A stretch of 64,000 nt of DNA from Schlesneria sp. DSM 10557 (GCF_041860085.1 NZ_CP124747.1:3906001-3970000); one strand, 5' to 3'. Shown: positions 47,894 through 57,860, counted from the stretch's first letter. Numbers and translations are program-made. The notes: a model not told the origin generated them from the letters alone.

Positions 47894-48964
47894 TCAGTGA
47901 TGCTTGGAGACGCGGCGGGGGGGCTTGGTTCGGTACTGCCGAATGGCTTCCAGCGCCTTCGTGAAATCGTCCGGCAGCGGCGCTTCAAACTCCATCCGCT
48001 TCCCTGTGACCGGATGATCGAACCCCAGCTTCAGCGCGTGCAGCGCCTGACGGCTGATCAGCACTGCATCCTCGGCTTCCGGCAAGTCTTCCACCAGATC
48101 AGAACGCTTCAGCGAGGCGTGACCTTCATAAAGTCGATCGGCGACGATCGGGTTCCCCAGATGGTGCATATGCACGCGTAACTGGTGAGTTCGCCCCGTC
48201 TGCGGACAAAGGCGAACGAACGTAAAACCCTGGAACCGCTCCAGCACTTCGTAGAACGTCGCGGCATGACGCGAATTGCCTCCCTCAGGGCAAACCATCA
48301 TTCGTTCACGATTACGATTGCTGACGCGTACGTGCGTTTCGATGTAGTCACGATCAAACGCAATCTCACCCCAGGTGATCGCGCGATACTCTTTCTCAAC
48401 GGTCCGTTCTTCGAACTGCCGACTGAGATGGTGATGGACCGTATTGTCCTTAGCGACCACCAGCACACCGCTCGTATCACGATCGAGACGATGCACGATC
48501 CCGGCTCGCAGTTTACCCGCCACGTCGCTCAGCTTGTCAAAATGAAACTGCAGCGCTCCGGCCAGCGTACCGAGATAGTGCCCTCGACCGGGGTGAACGA
48601 TCATATTGGCTGATTTATTGATCACGATCAGCGAATCGTCGTCATACAGGATATCGAGAGGAATATCTTCGGCAGGAAGAGTTCGATCGGGAATCTGCGG
48701 CAGGTGGAACTCGACGCAGTCGTTGACGCGCAGTCGGCGGGCCCCCTTCACCGGCAGTCCGTTGATCAGGACACCGTTGTCCTCGAGCACGCGTTGAAAC
48801 GCTGCACGGCTGAAATTCGAGTAGACTCGTGCCAGATAATGATCGACGCGCCAGCCATGAGCCCGCGCTTCGACAATCAACTTGATCGGGGCCCCGGGAA
48901 TCTCGACAGGAACGTCTTCGTTGTGATCCAGTTCCTGCTCGGCTTCGAACTCGTTGTCGCTCAT
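47894..48964 (-). CDS. RluA-family 23S rRNA pseudouridine synthase (RluD-like)
   Basis: 356 residues. N-terminal S4 domain (WRVDHYLARVYSNFSRAAFQRVLEDNGVLING, read in pieces), then the catalytic domain with IVHRLDRDTSGVLVVAKD, where the Asp of HRLDRDTSG is the catalytic residue, and PQTGRTHQLRVHMHHLGNPI. RluD-type enzymes make pseudouridines in helix 69 of 23S rRNA; which position this one modifies is unknown. It lies 120 bp after the TPR-like gene on the same strand. Confidence 0.93.
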   Translation of the reverse strand: MSDNEFEAEQELDHNEDVPVEIPGAPIKLIVEARAHGWRVDHYLARVYSNFSRAAFQRVLEDNGVLINGLPVKGARRLRVNDCVEFHLPQIPDRTLPAEDIPLDILYDDDSLIVINKSANMIVHPGRGHYLGTLAGALQFHFDKLSDVAGKLRAGIVHRLDRDTSGVLVVAKDNTVHHHLSRQFEERTVEKEYRAITWGEIAFDRDYIETHVRVSNRNRERMMVCPEGGNSRHAATFYEVLERFQGFTFVRLCPQTGRTHQLRVHMHHLGNPIVADRLYEGHASLKRSDLVEDLPEAEDAVLISRQALHALKLGFDHPVTGKRMEFEAPLPDDFTKALEAIRQYRTKPPRRVSKHH

Positions 48965-49085
48965 GATGCAAATCAGGGTCAGGGCTCTCTACAATTCTGC
49001 CTGGCAAGACCGGTCCGGAGATCCGATTGGCTCCATGCCGATCGCGAAATTCAAACGCCTGACCCAGACTGTTGCAGACCCGAAC

Positions 49086-50048
49086 TCACTCTTTCTCGGT
49101 TGGCTTCTCTTCTTCAGAAGAAGGTGCGGGATCGGTCGGCGTTTCGTCAGTCTTTTCAGGTGCGGCAGGTGCATCGGGAACCGCTGGCGTTTCGGGCGCG
49201 GCGGGCGTCTCGGCAGACTTTTCCTCGGTCGTGGCTTCGGTCTTTTCACTCGCGGCTTCCGGAGTGATTACGGGATCTGCGGCCGCGTCTTTGAACAGGT
49301 CTTTATCTTTGCTGAGACCTTTGAAAATCGCCCCCGAATCGTCCGACCCCCTGATCAGGAAGTCGTCAGGCTCTGCGGTTGACGATTCACTGCCCGACTT
49401 TTCATTCTTGAAATCGCGAGGACGTGCGTCGGGTGGTTTGGGATTTTCGCGACTGAACCACGTGTAGAATTCCTTGGCGTTGTCACGCTTCAGTGATGCA
49501 GCACGATCTTCTGCAACAGCCTTGAAAATCGATTCGGGGAACTCCTGAACCAGCTTTTCGTAGGCTTCGACCGCCTTGGAGGTATTGCCGTCGGAAGCGG
49601 CTTCCAGACAAATGGCATAGCCCCACAATGCCCGTTCACGAATCGTCGGAGCGACGCCGTTCTGCTGCAGCAGTGACTCGAAGCCTTCCCGGGCTGACTT
49701 CAGGTCAACAAGAGCGATTTCACGGTTCGTAAACATCAAAGGGAGAGCGGTCTTCAGGTTTGTCTCGGCAACAAACAGCTCTGCCCACTGGCCCGGTGGC
49801 TTCCCCTTGAACTTATCAACAACGTCGCCAAATTCTTCCAGGTTCTGAGCCGAATCCAATAAGGTCCAGCCGGTCGCAGCCTCGGAATCATTCGTCCGCG
49901 TCCACCAGAAGATTCCACCCGCCAGCAGCGCGAGTAGAGCGATGCCACCAATGACCGTTCCGATATGACGCTCAAGAACTCCGACGGTTCGCGTGGTCAC
50001 AACGCCGAGATCGTTCGTCAGAAGTTGATGTCGTTCTTCGCTTTTCAT
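49086..50048 (-). CDS. Single-pass membrane protein with TPR-like domain and acidic tail
   Basis: 320 residues. Cytoplasmic N-terminus, a membrane helix near 28-50 (HIGTVIGGIALLALLAGGIFW), then about 150 residues of paired helices similar to YfgM/TPR proteins (ALWGYAICLEAASDGNTSKAVEAYEKLVQEFPESIF). The last 110 residues are low complexity, rich in Glu, Pro, Ala and Thr. The layout resembles YfgM, a SecYEG-associated ancillary protein, but the match is loose. The C-terminal tail would be outside the cytoplasm. Confidence 0.8.
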   Translation of the reverse strand: MKSEERHQLLTNDLGVVTTRTVGVLERHIGTVIGGIALLALLAGGIFWWTRTNDSEAATGWTLLDSAQNLEEFGDVVDKFKGKPPGQWAELFVAETNLKTALPLMFTNREIALVDLKSAREGFESLLQQNGVAPTIRERALWGYAICLEAASDGNTSKAVEAYEKLVQEFPESIFKAVAEDRAASLKRDNAKEFYTWFSRENPKPPDARPRDFKNEKSGSESSTAEPDDFLIRGSDDSGAIFKGLSKDKDLFKDAAADPVITPEAASEKTEATTEEKSAETPAAPETPAVPDAPAAPEKTDETPTDPAPSSEEEKPTEKE

Positions 50049-50554
50049 GCTGGAATTTCATTCAATTTGGCGGGCAATCTTGATCGCAAGGAATCGAGTG
50101 TAGGTCGACCTCGAAAGAGCGTCAAGGAAGGTATCCGATCAGCAAGTGCAGACGACGACGCCACAAACGCCGTTTTTACCTGGAAAGGAAACGTCCGGTC
50201 TGTCACGCGTTGCGATGGGCTAACACCTCCTGTGCGCTTGGATAGGATGAACGAAACTCGCTCTTCTGCCAAGTTCAAACAGCCGTCAAAACGGCAAATC
50301 ATCGAGCACGCACAGAGACGAATCACGCTTCCCGCGAGGTTTTGGGCCCCTCGCCGGGTCAGGCCCAACGAACTCACTTCGCCCGGGCGAAATTTCCCGC
50401 GACTGCGGCAGTCGACCCAGGGACAAGACCCGGGACAAGAAGTCGCTTCGGATTCATCTCTACCTTTTTAAGTGTATTCAGATCATAAATGTGGGAAGTC
50501 GGTCCGCACGATTAACCCACCTTTTGAGACCCACCTGTTCGAAAGCAAACCTGA
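50049..50554. other. Intergenic region between divergent genes
   Basis: 506 bases with no supported gene. It contains the 14-bp perfect palindrome TTCGCCCGGGCGAA at 50378-50391 and the direct repeat GGGACAAGA near 50422-50438. These may be operator sites for the dipeptidase or the TPR-like gene; nothing else stands out. Confidence 0.5.
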
Positions 50555-51628
50555 ATGCTCATCTTTGACGCTCACCTGGACATGGCCTGGAATGCACTGG
50601 AGTGGAACCGTGATCTGATGCTTCCCGTGGCGAAGATCCGCGAGTTTGAGCAGCACTTCGACAAGATCATCCCGGGCCCCTGTACCGTTTCCTGGGACGA
50701 GCTTCGCCGGGGTCGTGTCGGGCTGATGATCGCCACCCTGCTTCCCCGGTTTCACCGAAAAGACAAGCCACTCACCTTCCCCCAGTCGCGAGAAGCCGCC
50801 TACGGAATGTCGATGGGCCAGCTCGCCTACTACCGGGCCATGGTGGAACGGGGCGTTCTGCGGGAAATCTCTGATAAAGCAGCTCTCGACGCGCACGTCG
50901 CAGAATGGAATTCACTTCCCGCCGGCACCCCTGCAGTGGGACAACCGCCGCTCGGATTCATCCTCAGCATGGAGGGCAGCCCCCCCATCCTGTATCCAGA
51001 ACAGATTGAACACTGGTACAAGGCAGGACTTCGCCTTTTGGGCCCCGCCCACTATGGACCCAGCCCCTACTGTTTTGGAACTGGCAGCCAGGGGGGCTTT
51101 AACGAAGACGGCAAGAAGCTGCTGCGTGAAATGGACCGCGTGGGGATGCTGCTCGACGTGACTCACCTCGCCGACGAGTCCTTCTGGGATGCAATGGAGA
51201 TCTATCAGGGGCCCTGCATCGCCAGCCACCACAACTGCCGGTCGCTGGTTCCCGCCGATCGCCAACTGACCGATGAGCAGATCCAGGAACTGATTCGCAG
51301 AGGTTCTGTGATCGGTGCCGCGTTTGATAACTGGATGCTCAAACCGGGTTGGGTCATTGGAGTCTCAGACCCAGCAACCGTGAAGCTGGATGACGTCATC
51401 AACCATATCGACCACATCTGTCAATTGGCCGGTAACGCCAACCATTGCGGCATGGGCACCGACCTGGACGGCGGCTTCGGTAAAGAGCAGTCCCCGTCTG
51501 ACCTGGACACGATCGCCGACCTGGGACGCGTGGGAGAACTGCTCTCCAAGCGGGGCTATTCTTCCGATGACGTTGAACGGATTATGTGGCGGAACTTCGT
51601 GGAATTCTTCCAGCGGGCATGGGCTTGA
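50555..51628 (+). CDS. Membrane dipeptidase (peptidase family M19)
   Basis: 357 residues with the amidohydrolase-fold M19 plan: FDAHLDMAW (first zinc His-x-Asp), LSMEGSPP with the bridging Glu, LLDVTHLADESFWD (His), GPCIASHHNCRSL (His) and MGTDLDGGFG (Asp). These enzymes cleave dipeptides, including D-amino acid ones. There is no signal peptide, so the bacterial form is cytoplasmic. A clear hairpin terminator follows 27 bp after the stop. Confidence 0.92.
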   Translation: MLIFDAHLDMAWNALEWNRDLMLPVAKIREFEQHFDKIIPGPCTVSWDELRRGRVGLMIATLLPRFHRKDKPLTFPQSREAAYGMSMGQLAYYRAMVERGVLREISDKAALDAHVAEWNSLPAGTPAVGQPPLGFILSMEGSPPILYPEQIEHWYKAGLRLLGPAHYGPSPYCFGTGSQGGFNEDGKKLLREMDRVGMLLDVTHLADESFWDAMEIYQGPCIASHHNCRSLVPADRQLTDEQIQELIRRGSVIGAAFDNWMLKPGWVIGVSDPATVKLDDVINHIDHICQLAGNANHCGMGTDLDGGFGKEQSPSDLDTIADLGRVGELLSKRGYSSDDVERIMWRNFVEFFQRAWA

Positions 51629-51654
51629 TCCACTCCCCGGCTTGAACCTGAAGA

Positions 51655-51676
51655 GGGGAACCAATCATGGTTCCCC
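51655..51676 (+). terminator. Terminator hairpin after the dipeptidase gene
   Basis: GGGGAACCA (51655-51663) pairs exactly with TGGTTCCCC (51668-51676) over a 4-base loop, followed by a pyrimidine-rich stretch. Confidence 0.75.
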
Positions 51677-52019
51677 CTTCTCTCTGTTCACGGAAACCAT
51701 TCGTTTCCCACGGGAACCCGGAACGCTTCGATCCGCCCCTTCACCGCGAATCGACATTTTCGTGGATTGGTGTATAACCCTTCCCTGGCGAGTTGGCCGA
51801 ACCGGGAACCCCTTGCAACCGTAACCTTGCGGGCAAACGGGTTTTCCGTTCCGCAGAGCGCTGACGGGGTATGAGGATCGATCTCTCAGGCTTCGGGTTC
51901 CCCGCGGAAAACGAGCCTTTACTTGCTCCGTCAGGCCGCCCACGCCATCATCAGCCCTTCGCAGCCTCTGGAAACGACGTCTTTTGTTACTCATACCTGG
52001 ATGATTTAAGGATTCCCAT
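51677..52019 (+). promoter_or_regulatory. Promoter and long leader of the nucleoside transporter gene
   Basis: TCGACA at 51751-51756 and TATAAC at 51773-51778 are 16 bases apart, a good sigma-70 pair (5/6 matches each). A start near 51785 would give a leader of about 235 bases before the ATG at 52020. AAGGAT precedes the ATG. I did not recognise a riboswitch in the leader. Confidence 0.5.
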
Positions 52020-53357
52020 ATGCAGCGGTCTGTTTTCCTGAAACTCAGCGTGATGATGTTTCTCCAGTTTTTCATCTGGGGAGCATGGTTACCGTCGAGC
52101 TTCGGATTCTTCGGTGACGGGGCGCTTGGCTTCGACGCGTGGCAGCAATTCGGCCTCAATATCGCCTTCCCGATTTCGGCGATCATCGGCATGTTCTTCG
52201 GAAATCAGTTCGTCGACCGAAACTTCGCTGCGGAAAAGTTTCTCGCCGTCAGCCATTTCATCGGTGGAACGGCCATGCTTGTCTTCGGTTACATGGCCTG
52301 GAAACACTTCCAGGGAGAGCCCGCGGCAGCACCGAACTACTGGATCTACTTCGCCTGTATGGCCATCCACTGCTTCTTCTATGTCCCGACGATCTCGGTG
52401 ACCAACGCGATTGCTTTCTCGAACATCACCGATCCGCAGAAAGATTTCGGCCCCGTTCGCCTGTGGGGGACGATTGGCTGGATCGCGGCAAGTTGGCCAT
52501 TCATTTTCATCCTGGCAGACTGGTCCAAGATTCCTGCTTTAAGTGAAGTCGGATTCGTGACATGGCTTGGGAAGGCGTTGGGAACGCCACTCACAGGACA
52601 GCCACTGAACCAGGGCAAAAGCTGGGCATTCATTACCGCCGGAATTGCCTCGCTAATCCTTGCCGCATTCAGCCTGACACTTCCTCACACCCCACCCAAG
52701 CCCTCAACCGACGAGAAGAAATCCCTGGCGTGGCTGGAAGCGATGCGGTTGCTCAAGCACCCATTCCTGCTGGTGCTGTTTGTCGTCACCTTCATCGATG
52801 CCACCGTGCACGACGGCTTCTTCTTCTTCGCATTTACGTACCTTGAGAAAGTGGGCGTTCCTTCCAACTGGATTCAGCCCGCCATGAGCGTTGGTCAAAT
52901 TGCGGAAATCGGGACGATGGCCGTCCTTGGCTATGTCCTGAAGAGCCTCGGCTGGCGCTGGACCATGATTATTGGTGTTCTCGGCCATACCGTGCGATTC
53001 GGTGTCTGGGCTCTGGCACCGGACCCCTACTTTGCCGTTGCGGTCAACGTCCTGCACGGCGTCTGCTACGCCTTCTTCTTTGCCACGCTCTACATTCTGG
53101 TCGACGAAGTCTTCCCGAAAGACGCCCGAACCAGTGCACAGGGGTTGTTCAACTTCCTGATTCTGGGACTCGGCCCCATCACAGCACGTTATCTCTGGCC
53201 GGAACTCCAAAAGGCCTACACCGTCGACAATGGGGTTCAATACCGCCAGTTGCTACTGTATCCAGCCGGTGCGGGCTTGCTCGCTGCAATCCTGCTGCTG
53301 CTGTTCTTCCACCCGCCGAAGACGGGGACTGAAAAAACAGAGCCCGCCAGCGCCTGA
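52020..53357 (+). CDS. Nucleoside:proton symporter, NupG-like MFS transporter
   Basis: 445 residues with about twelve membrane helices. The start VFLKLSVMMFLQFFIWGAW is typical of the NHS (NupG/XapB) family, with GTIGWIAASWPFIF and GVCYAFFFATLYILVDE also family-like. The likely substrate is nucleosides, taken up with protons. An additional periplasm-side loop around residues 185-205 is present. A textbook terminator follows. Neighbouring genes do not show a nucleoside pathway. Confidence 0.88.
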   Translation: MQRSVFLKLSVMMFLQFFIWGAWLPSSFGFFGDGALGFDAWQQFGLNIAFPISAIIGMFFGNQFVDRNFAAEKFLAVSHFIGGTAMLVFGYMAWKHFQGEPAAAPNYWIYFACMAIHCFFYVPTISVTNAIAFSNITDPQKDFGPVRLWGTIGWIAASWPFIFILADWSKIPALSEVGFVTWLGKALGTPLTGQPLNQGKSWAFITAGIASLILAAFSLTLPHTPPKPSTDEKKSLAWLEAMRLLKHPFLLVLFVVTFIDATVHDGFFFFAFTYLEKVGVPSNWIQPAMSVGQIAEIGTMAVLGYVLKSLGWRWTMIIGVLGHTVRFGVWALAPDPYFAVAVNVLHGVCYAFFFATLYILVDEVFPKDARTSAQGLFNFLILGLGPITARYLWPELQKAYTVDNGVQYRQLLLYPAGAGLLAAILLLLFFHPPKTGTEKTEPASA

Positions 53358-53380
53358 TCGGCCTGACGATGAAAACCGAG

Positions 53381-53417
53381 CGACCACGGACATCCTTGCC
53401 CGTGGTCGTTTTTGTTT
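53381..53417 (+). terminator. Rho-independent terminator
   Basis: CGACCACGG (53381-53389) pairs exactly with CCGTGGTCG (53400-53408), followed at once by TTTTTGTTT. A classical terminator for the nucleoside transporter gene. Confidence 0.93.
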
Positions 53418-53737
53418 CCGACGTTCGTAGACCACGTCTCTGCCTAAAGGGGACCGGCACTGCGCAACGACACACCACCGCCCGTAGCGGCGAGACTTCT
53501 CGGCTTTCACAGACCTGATCAGCTTGATTTTTGTAGTGAGAAATTCTGGTGGAACCACCAGCTCTTTGAATTGCTCTGCAGCCCGCAACGAGACTGCTTC
53601 GAGAGGACGGACGGTAGTAATCCCTATTCGAGTTGCCGGTGAACAGGGCTCGCCCGCAGAATGACTTGCGACATCCTGCGGCGAGCTGATTAACGATATG
53701 GGTGGCCGGTTCGACGTTACACAGGTGTTACAGACCC
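53418..53737. other. Intergenic region between convergent genes
   Basis: About 320 bases after the terminator and before the BI-1 gene stop. No frame with family likeness was found and I see no RNA gene signature. Confidence 0.5.
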
Positions 53738-54493
53738 TCAGTCGTTGCGGCTTGACGCCGCCAGCATCGCCAGGAGTCGCAGGATTTCGATGTAAAGCCA
53801 CACGATCGTGACCATCAGGCCAAAGGCCGAATACCATTCGTAGTACTTGGGGGCCCCTTGCTCGGCGGCCTGCTGGATGGCTGCGAAATCGATAATCAGG
53901 TTCAGCGCGGCGACGATCACGATGACAGCGCTGATTCCAATCCCCAGCATGGTGGGCTGGTAGAGGAAGGACATCCGGATGCCGAACATCGACAGCACCA
54001 TTGCTGCGAGGTACATCAATGCGATCCCGCCGGTCGCCGCTCCGACCCCCATCACAAACCCGCGCGTGGCCTTGATGAGTCCCGTTTTGTAGGCGAACAG
54101 CATGGCGGCCATTGTTCCCAACGTCGCCAGAGCGGCCTGAGGCACAATCCCGTTAAACATCCGTTCGTAGCCACCCGAGATTGCCCCCAGCAGCAATCCT
54201 TCCGCCAACGCATAAAGGGGAGCTGTCACGGGTGCCCAGTTTGGCTTGAAGCTGGTCGCGATCGAGAACACCAGTGCACCGACGAACCCCCCGATCATCC
54301 ACGGCATGGCCGCAGCGGAATTCCCGCCGTGGGTCATCGCGAATGTCATTGACGCGGTTCCAAAGCAAAGCCCCAGCAGGATGAGTGCCTTCGTGGCAGC
54401 ACCTTGAATCGTCATGCTCTGACTGGCGGAGAAAAACTCGCCCTGGAACGAGTCCATTGACGCGGCGCTCAGTACAGGATTGCTACTTCTCAT
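53738..54493 (-). CDS. Bax inhibitor-1 / YccA-family membrane protein
   Basis: 251 residues, seven membrane helices. The segments VTAPLYALAEGLLLGAIS, TLGTMAAMLFAYKTGLI, LIIDFAAIQQAAEQGAPKYYEWYSAFGLMVTIVWLYIEILRLL (in part) fit the BI-1/YetJ family in the Actinobacteria and Planctomycetes subgroup, where the conserved di-Asp sensor pair appears as D and E residues in the last helices. YetJ is a pH-sensitive calcium leak channel. An AAAGGAT site precedes the ATG. Confidence 0.9.
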   Translation of the reverse strand: MRSSNPVLSAASMDSFQGEFFSASQSMTIQGAATKALILLGLCFGTASMTFAMTHGGNSAAAMPWMIGGFVGALVFSIATSFKPNWAPVTAPLYALAEGLLLGAISGGYERMFNGIVPQAALATLGTMAAMLFAYKTGLIKATRGFVMGVGAATGGIALMYLAAMVLSMFGIRMSFLYQPTMLGIGISAVIVIVAALNLIIDFAAIQQAAEQGAPKYYEWYSAFGLMVTIVWLYIEILRLLAMLAASSRND

Positions 54494-54918
54494 ATTGTCT
54501 ATCCTTTGGAATCTCTCAAAAGCGGACTAGCGGCTCCGGCTTAAACTTCCCGGTATGGCGGAGGTGATCCGCAACAAGCATACGCGAAAACGTGCGATAC
54601 GGATCAAAATCCGAACGACCAGAGATGTCGTTTTTCGTCAGAGGTTTCCAGAAAAGTATATGCAGAATACGGGTTCAGGGCGAGACGTCCTCCGGAATGT
54701 GCTTTTCAACCGCTTTCGGATCGATTCACAAAACGCTACGATCCTGAAGGTGTTGCTGAAGGATTTGTTTGGTCTGTCGTCATTCTGCCAATGCGTCTGG
54801 CTCGGTTTGTGACGGTATCGAGGTCTCTCTTCTTGCTGCCATCGCATTGGCACGAAGACACAGTGGCACACTACGCTTTCTTAAGAGCAGACGCACTCAT
54901 GTTTTACGAATCGCGGAA
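54494..54918. other. Divergent promoter region, BI-1 / RlmL-like
   Basis: 425 bases with no supported gene. An in-frame extension of the RlmL-like gene reaches back to 54769 but adds a region without the family pattern and without a ribosome binding site. Promoters for both neighbours should be here. Confidence 0.5.
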
Positions 54919-56112
54919 ATGACTCGACGGCTGGAATTGATTGCGACGGCGGCGTTTGGGCTCGAGGCAGTTGTTGCGCGCGAACTGCACGACCTGGGAT
55001 ACACTGAGCAGCAGATTGAAGACGGACGTGTCACGTTCATTGGAGATGAACTGGCCATCTGCCGCTGCAACATGTGGCTGCGCTCTGCCGATCGAGTGCT
55101 CGTCAAGATCGGCCAGTTTCCAGCTTATGATTTCGGTCAATTCTTTGATCAGATCGAAGCCCTTCCGTGGCACGAGTGGCTGCCTGTCGATGCCAAGTTC
55201 CCCGTCTCCGGAAAATCGGTTCGTTCGCAACTCCACAACGAACCAACGATTCAAGCCGTCACCAAGAAAGCCATCGTCGAGAGCTTGAAGCGGAGCTATG
55301 ACCGCCACTGGTTCCAGGAAACCGGAACGGAATACCAGGTCGAAGTCTCGATCCTGAAAGATCAGGTACTGCTCGCCCTCGACACATCCGGGCCGGGGCT
55401 GCACAAGCGCGGATATCGCGCGAATTCGGGGGTTGCCCCGTTGCGTGAGACGACTGCGGCTGCGCTGGTGCTGCTGAGCTACTGGAACCGCGACCGGCCA
55501 TTCCTCGATCCGTTCTGCGGATCCGGAACGATCGCCATCGAAGCAGCCATGATCGGACGCAACCGCGCTCCTGGCCTCAGTCGAAACTTCCTGTGCGAAC
55601 AGTGGCCCCAACTGACACGCCAGCACTGGAAGCAGGCCCGCGAAGAAGCACGCGACAAAGTCAGTGTCAAACCAAAGTTCTCACTGCAAGCCAGCGATAT
55701 CGACGATCGTGTGCTGCGAGTTGCTCAGAACAATGCCATCCAGTCCGGAGTCGGTGGTGACATCGAGTTCAAACAAATGGACGTTCTGGAGCTGAAGACA
55801 TCCCTCGAATATGGCGTCATCATCACGAACCCCCCTTACGGAGAACGAATCGGGGACAGCGAATCGGCCGCCGATATCTATGACGACATGGCAGACGCGT
55901 TCGAGCCGCTGAATACCTGGTCGATCTACGTCCTGACATCACACCCGGGCTTTGAACGCCTCTTCCGACGCCGGGCGACACGTCGTCGAAAGCTCTATAA
56001 CGGTCGGATTGAGTGTCACTACTATCAGTATCTCGGCCCACGTCCGCCGTGGGAAATTCCGGCCGGCCCGGCAGATTCTGACCAGGACCAACAGTCCAGC
56101 CCAGATCACTAA
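54919..56112 (+). CDS. THUMP-domain class I SAM-dependent rRNA methyltransferase, RlmL-like
   Basis: 397 residues. An N-terminal ferredoxin-like and THUMP region (MTRRLELIATAAFGLEAVV, with GRVTFIGD), then the Rossmann methyltransferase: LLSYWNRDRPFLDPFCGSGTIAIEAAMIGRN (SAM loop GSGT, in part) and the catalytic NPPYGER motif. This matches the N-terminal methyltransferase of RlmKL that makes m2G2445 in 23S rRNA; the RlmK half is absent, as in many non-enteric bacteria. A short polar tail (about 20 residues) ends the protein. Confidence 0.92.
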   Translation: MTRRLELIATAAFGLEAVVARELHDLGYTEQQIEDGRVTFIGDELAICRCNMWLRSADRVLVKIGQFPAYDFGQFFDQIEALPWHEWLPVDAKFPVSGKSVRSQLHNEPTIQAVTKKAIVESLKRSYDRHWFQETGTEYQVEVSILKDQVLLALDTSGPGLHKRGYRANSGVAPLRETTAAALVLLSYWNRDRPFLDPFCGSGTIAIEAAMIGRNRAPGLSRNFLCEQWPQLTRQHWKQAREEARDKVSVKPKFSLQASDIDDRVLRVAQNNAIQSGVGGDIEFKQMDVLELKTSLEYGVIITNPPYGERIGDSESAADIYDDMADAFEPLNTWSIYVLTSHPGFERLFRRRATRRRKLYNGRIECHYYQYLGPRPPWEIPAGPADSDQDQQSSPDH

Positions 56113-56346
56113 CTGTCGCCTACAGAGCTAAGCACCCCACTCTTCTTAGCCTGTCGACAGGGCAGGCAGATCCCATGTGGAACCTGCTGAAGTGAAATTG
56201 ACTGGCTTGCCATTCTGACCCGAGCACAGAAGAATTTCTCACCCCCAATTCTCAATCATGCCCGTATACCCCCTCATGTGACGCATTGGAGGGGATGGAG
56301 TTCGATACCGCACCAGACGCATCTCGGATGCCAGCGGGGCCTTCCC

Positions 56347-56772
56347 ATGCGCCAGCGGGCCTACCAGATCAGCACTCTTCTCAGCCTGACCGCCGTCAGT
56401 TTTGTCGTCATCGGGTGGATCACGGCACTCGTGCGGCACACGGAGTTTTCACGGTTCGGCACCGTGACTGGACTCACGCTCGCCTGGCTCTTCGCCTTGT
56501 GCCACTGCTTGACGAGGCCCATTACTGAAACAATTCATCCGCCCCGGACAAGGATAAAGCCCATTCTTCATCGCGTGAGCTTCGTGCTGGGGCTCGTCTG
56601 CATCACGATGATTCCCGTTGGCTTGATCATCCGAGGAACCGAACGTGGTGATTTACCCGAACACTTCTACAGCGGTTACGGTGGTTGGGCAGTTCACTTT
56701 TTCTTGATCCACTACTTCACGCAGCCTGCATTAGACAATAAAAAACGCAGACCCGACGGCAACCGTCATTAG
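56347..56772 (+). CDS. Small membrane protein, unknown
   Basis: 141 residues from an ATG at MRQRAYQIS. Four hydrophobic segments: ISTLLSLTAVSFVVIGWITAL, FGTVTGLTLAWLFALCHCL, VSFVLGLVCITMIPVGLII and GWAVHFFLIHYF. There is a short polar tail. No family recognised. It runs in the same direction as the carbonic anhydrase gene 105 bp downstream. The frame is plausible but the start is uncertain. Confidence 0.65.
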   Translation: MRQRAYQISTLLSLTAVSFVVIGWITALVRHTEFSRFGTVTGLTLAWLFALCHCLTRPITETIHPPRTRIKPILHRVSFVLGLVCITMIPVGLIIRGTERGDLPEHFYSGYGGWAVHFFLIHYFTQPALDNKKRRPDGNRH

Positions 56773-56877
56773 CGTCAAAGATTGCCAGTCACGTATTGCA
56801 GTTGGCTGCTTCGACGAACACAATGCCCTTCCATTTCTCGCCGCGCTGACTGAATTGCACACAAATGAAAGTTTAAG

Positions 56878-57774
56878 ATGGACGTCATTTACCGATACGA
56901 TCCGTTTGCGCCGATTGTGGCTCGACAGATCCCCGATGCGGATGCCGCGATCAGCGAACTGGTGCAAGGTAATGATCGCTTCAAAAGTATCGTCGATCGA
57001 ATGCAGCAGCATACGCTGGGAGAATCGACGGGCGAGCCCATGATTCTTCCGATGAGTCCCATGACCTGGGGCCTCCCGCTGTTCCCCGGTGCCGTCCCGA
57101 CGCAGGCCCCCTTCGCCGCCGTCCTTGGCTGCTCTGACGCGCGTGTGCCGACCGAAGCGGTATTTGATCAAACCTTTAACAATCTCTTCGTCCTGCGTAT
57201 CGCCGGTAATGTCCTCGGGTCCGAATGTCTTGGCTCGCTGCACTACGCACTCAGGAACCTGAAGGAAAGCTTGAAGCTGGTTGTCGTGCTGGGTCATGCC
57301 AAGTGCGGTGCCGTGACAGCCGCAGTCGACACGAATCTGTCACCGGACGCCTATGCCAACATCGCCTGCACCTTCCCTCTGCGTTCACTCGTGGATCAGA
57401 TCCAGATCGCCGTCAGAGGCGCCACGCACGCCCTGGAAACATACCTGGGTTCGCCGATCACGGACAAAGCCGCATTCCGATCGACTCTGGTTGCAGTCAC
57501 CTCCTACGTCAACGCCGCCGTCTCGGCACTGGAACTCCAGCGTGAACTGGACCTTTATGACAAAGAGGGACCTCGCGTCGTCTTCGGCGTCTACGAATTC
57601 GAATCCCTGCGCGTCCAAAGCAGCCCCGAGTTCCGCCCCGAGGAGCCACGCCTGCGCTCCGCCCCCAGGAACGCCAAAGAGCTGGCCGACTATGCCTTCG
57701 AAGTCGTAACGGAAGTGATGTCGCTGAATAACCAGGACCATGAGTCCGGATCTCTGATGGCCTCACAAAGTTAG
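56878..57774 (+). CDS. Beta-class carbonic anhydrase
   Basis: 298 residues, longer than the usual 200-230. The zinc site is CSDARVP (Cys and Asp-Arg pair) with HAKCGAV (His-x2-Cys), and NLFVLRIAGNV follows the first cysteine motif. The enzyme interconverts carbon dioxide and bicarbonate. The N-terminal 75 residues contain an extra Met/Pro-rich segment (MILPMSPMTWGLPLFPG), and the C-terminal 60 are also extended. The next gene, the alpha/beta hydrolase, starts 87 bp downstream in the same direction. Confidence 0.92.
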   Translation: MDVIYRYDPFAPIVARQIPDADAAISELVQGNDRFKSIVDRMQQHTLGESTGEPMILPMSPMTWGLPLFPGAVPTQAPFAAVLGCSDARVPTEAVFDQTFNNLFVLRIAGNVLGSECLGSLHYALRNLKESLKLVVVLGHAKCGAVTAAVDTNLSPDAYANIACTFPLRSLVDQIQIAVRGATHALETYLGSPITDKAAFRSTLVAVTSYVNAAVSALELQRELDLYDKEGPRVVFGVYEFESLRVQSSPEFRPEEPRLRSAPRNAKELADYAFEVVTEVMSLNNQDHESGSLMASQS

Positions 57775-57860
57775 TTCAATCACTCTGGCAACGGGCACCC
57801 CCAATCGATGCTCGTCGAGGGCTTGCGCACTGGGTCAACTCTGCTGATTGGGAAAGGCAC

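Noticed and set aside
56150-56161. 12-bp palindrome CCTGTCGACAGG after the RlmL-like gene
   Set aside because: A loop-free short palindrome with no T run; chance or a weak site, and not enough to call a terminator.
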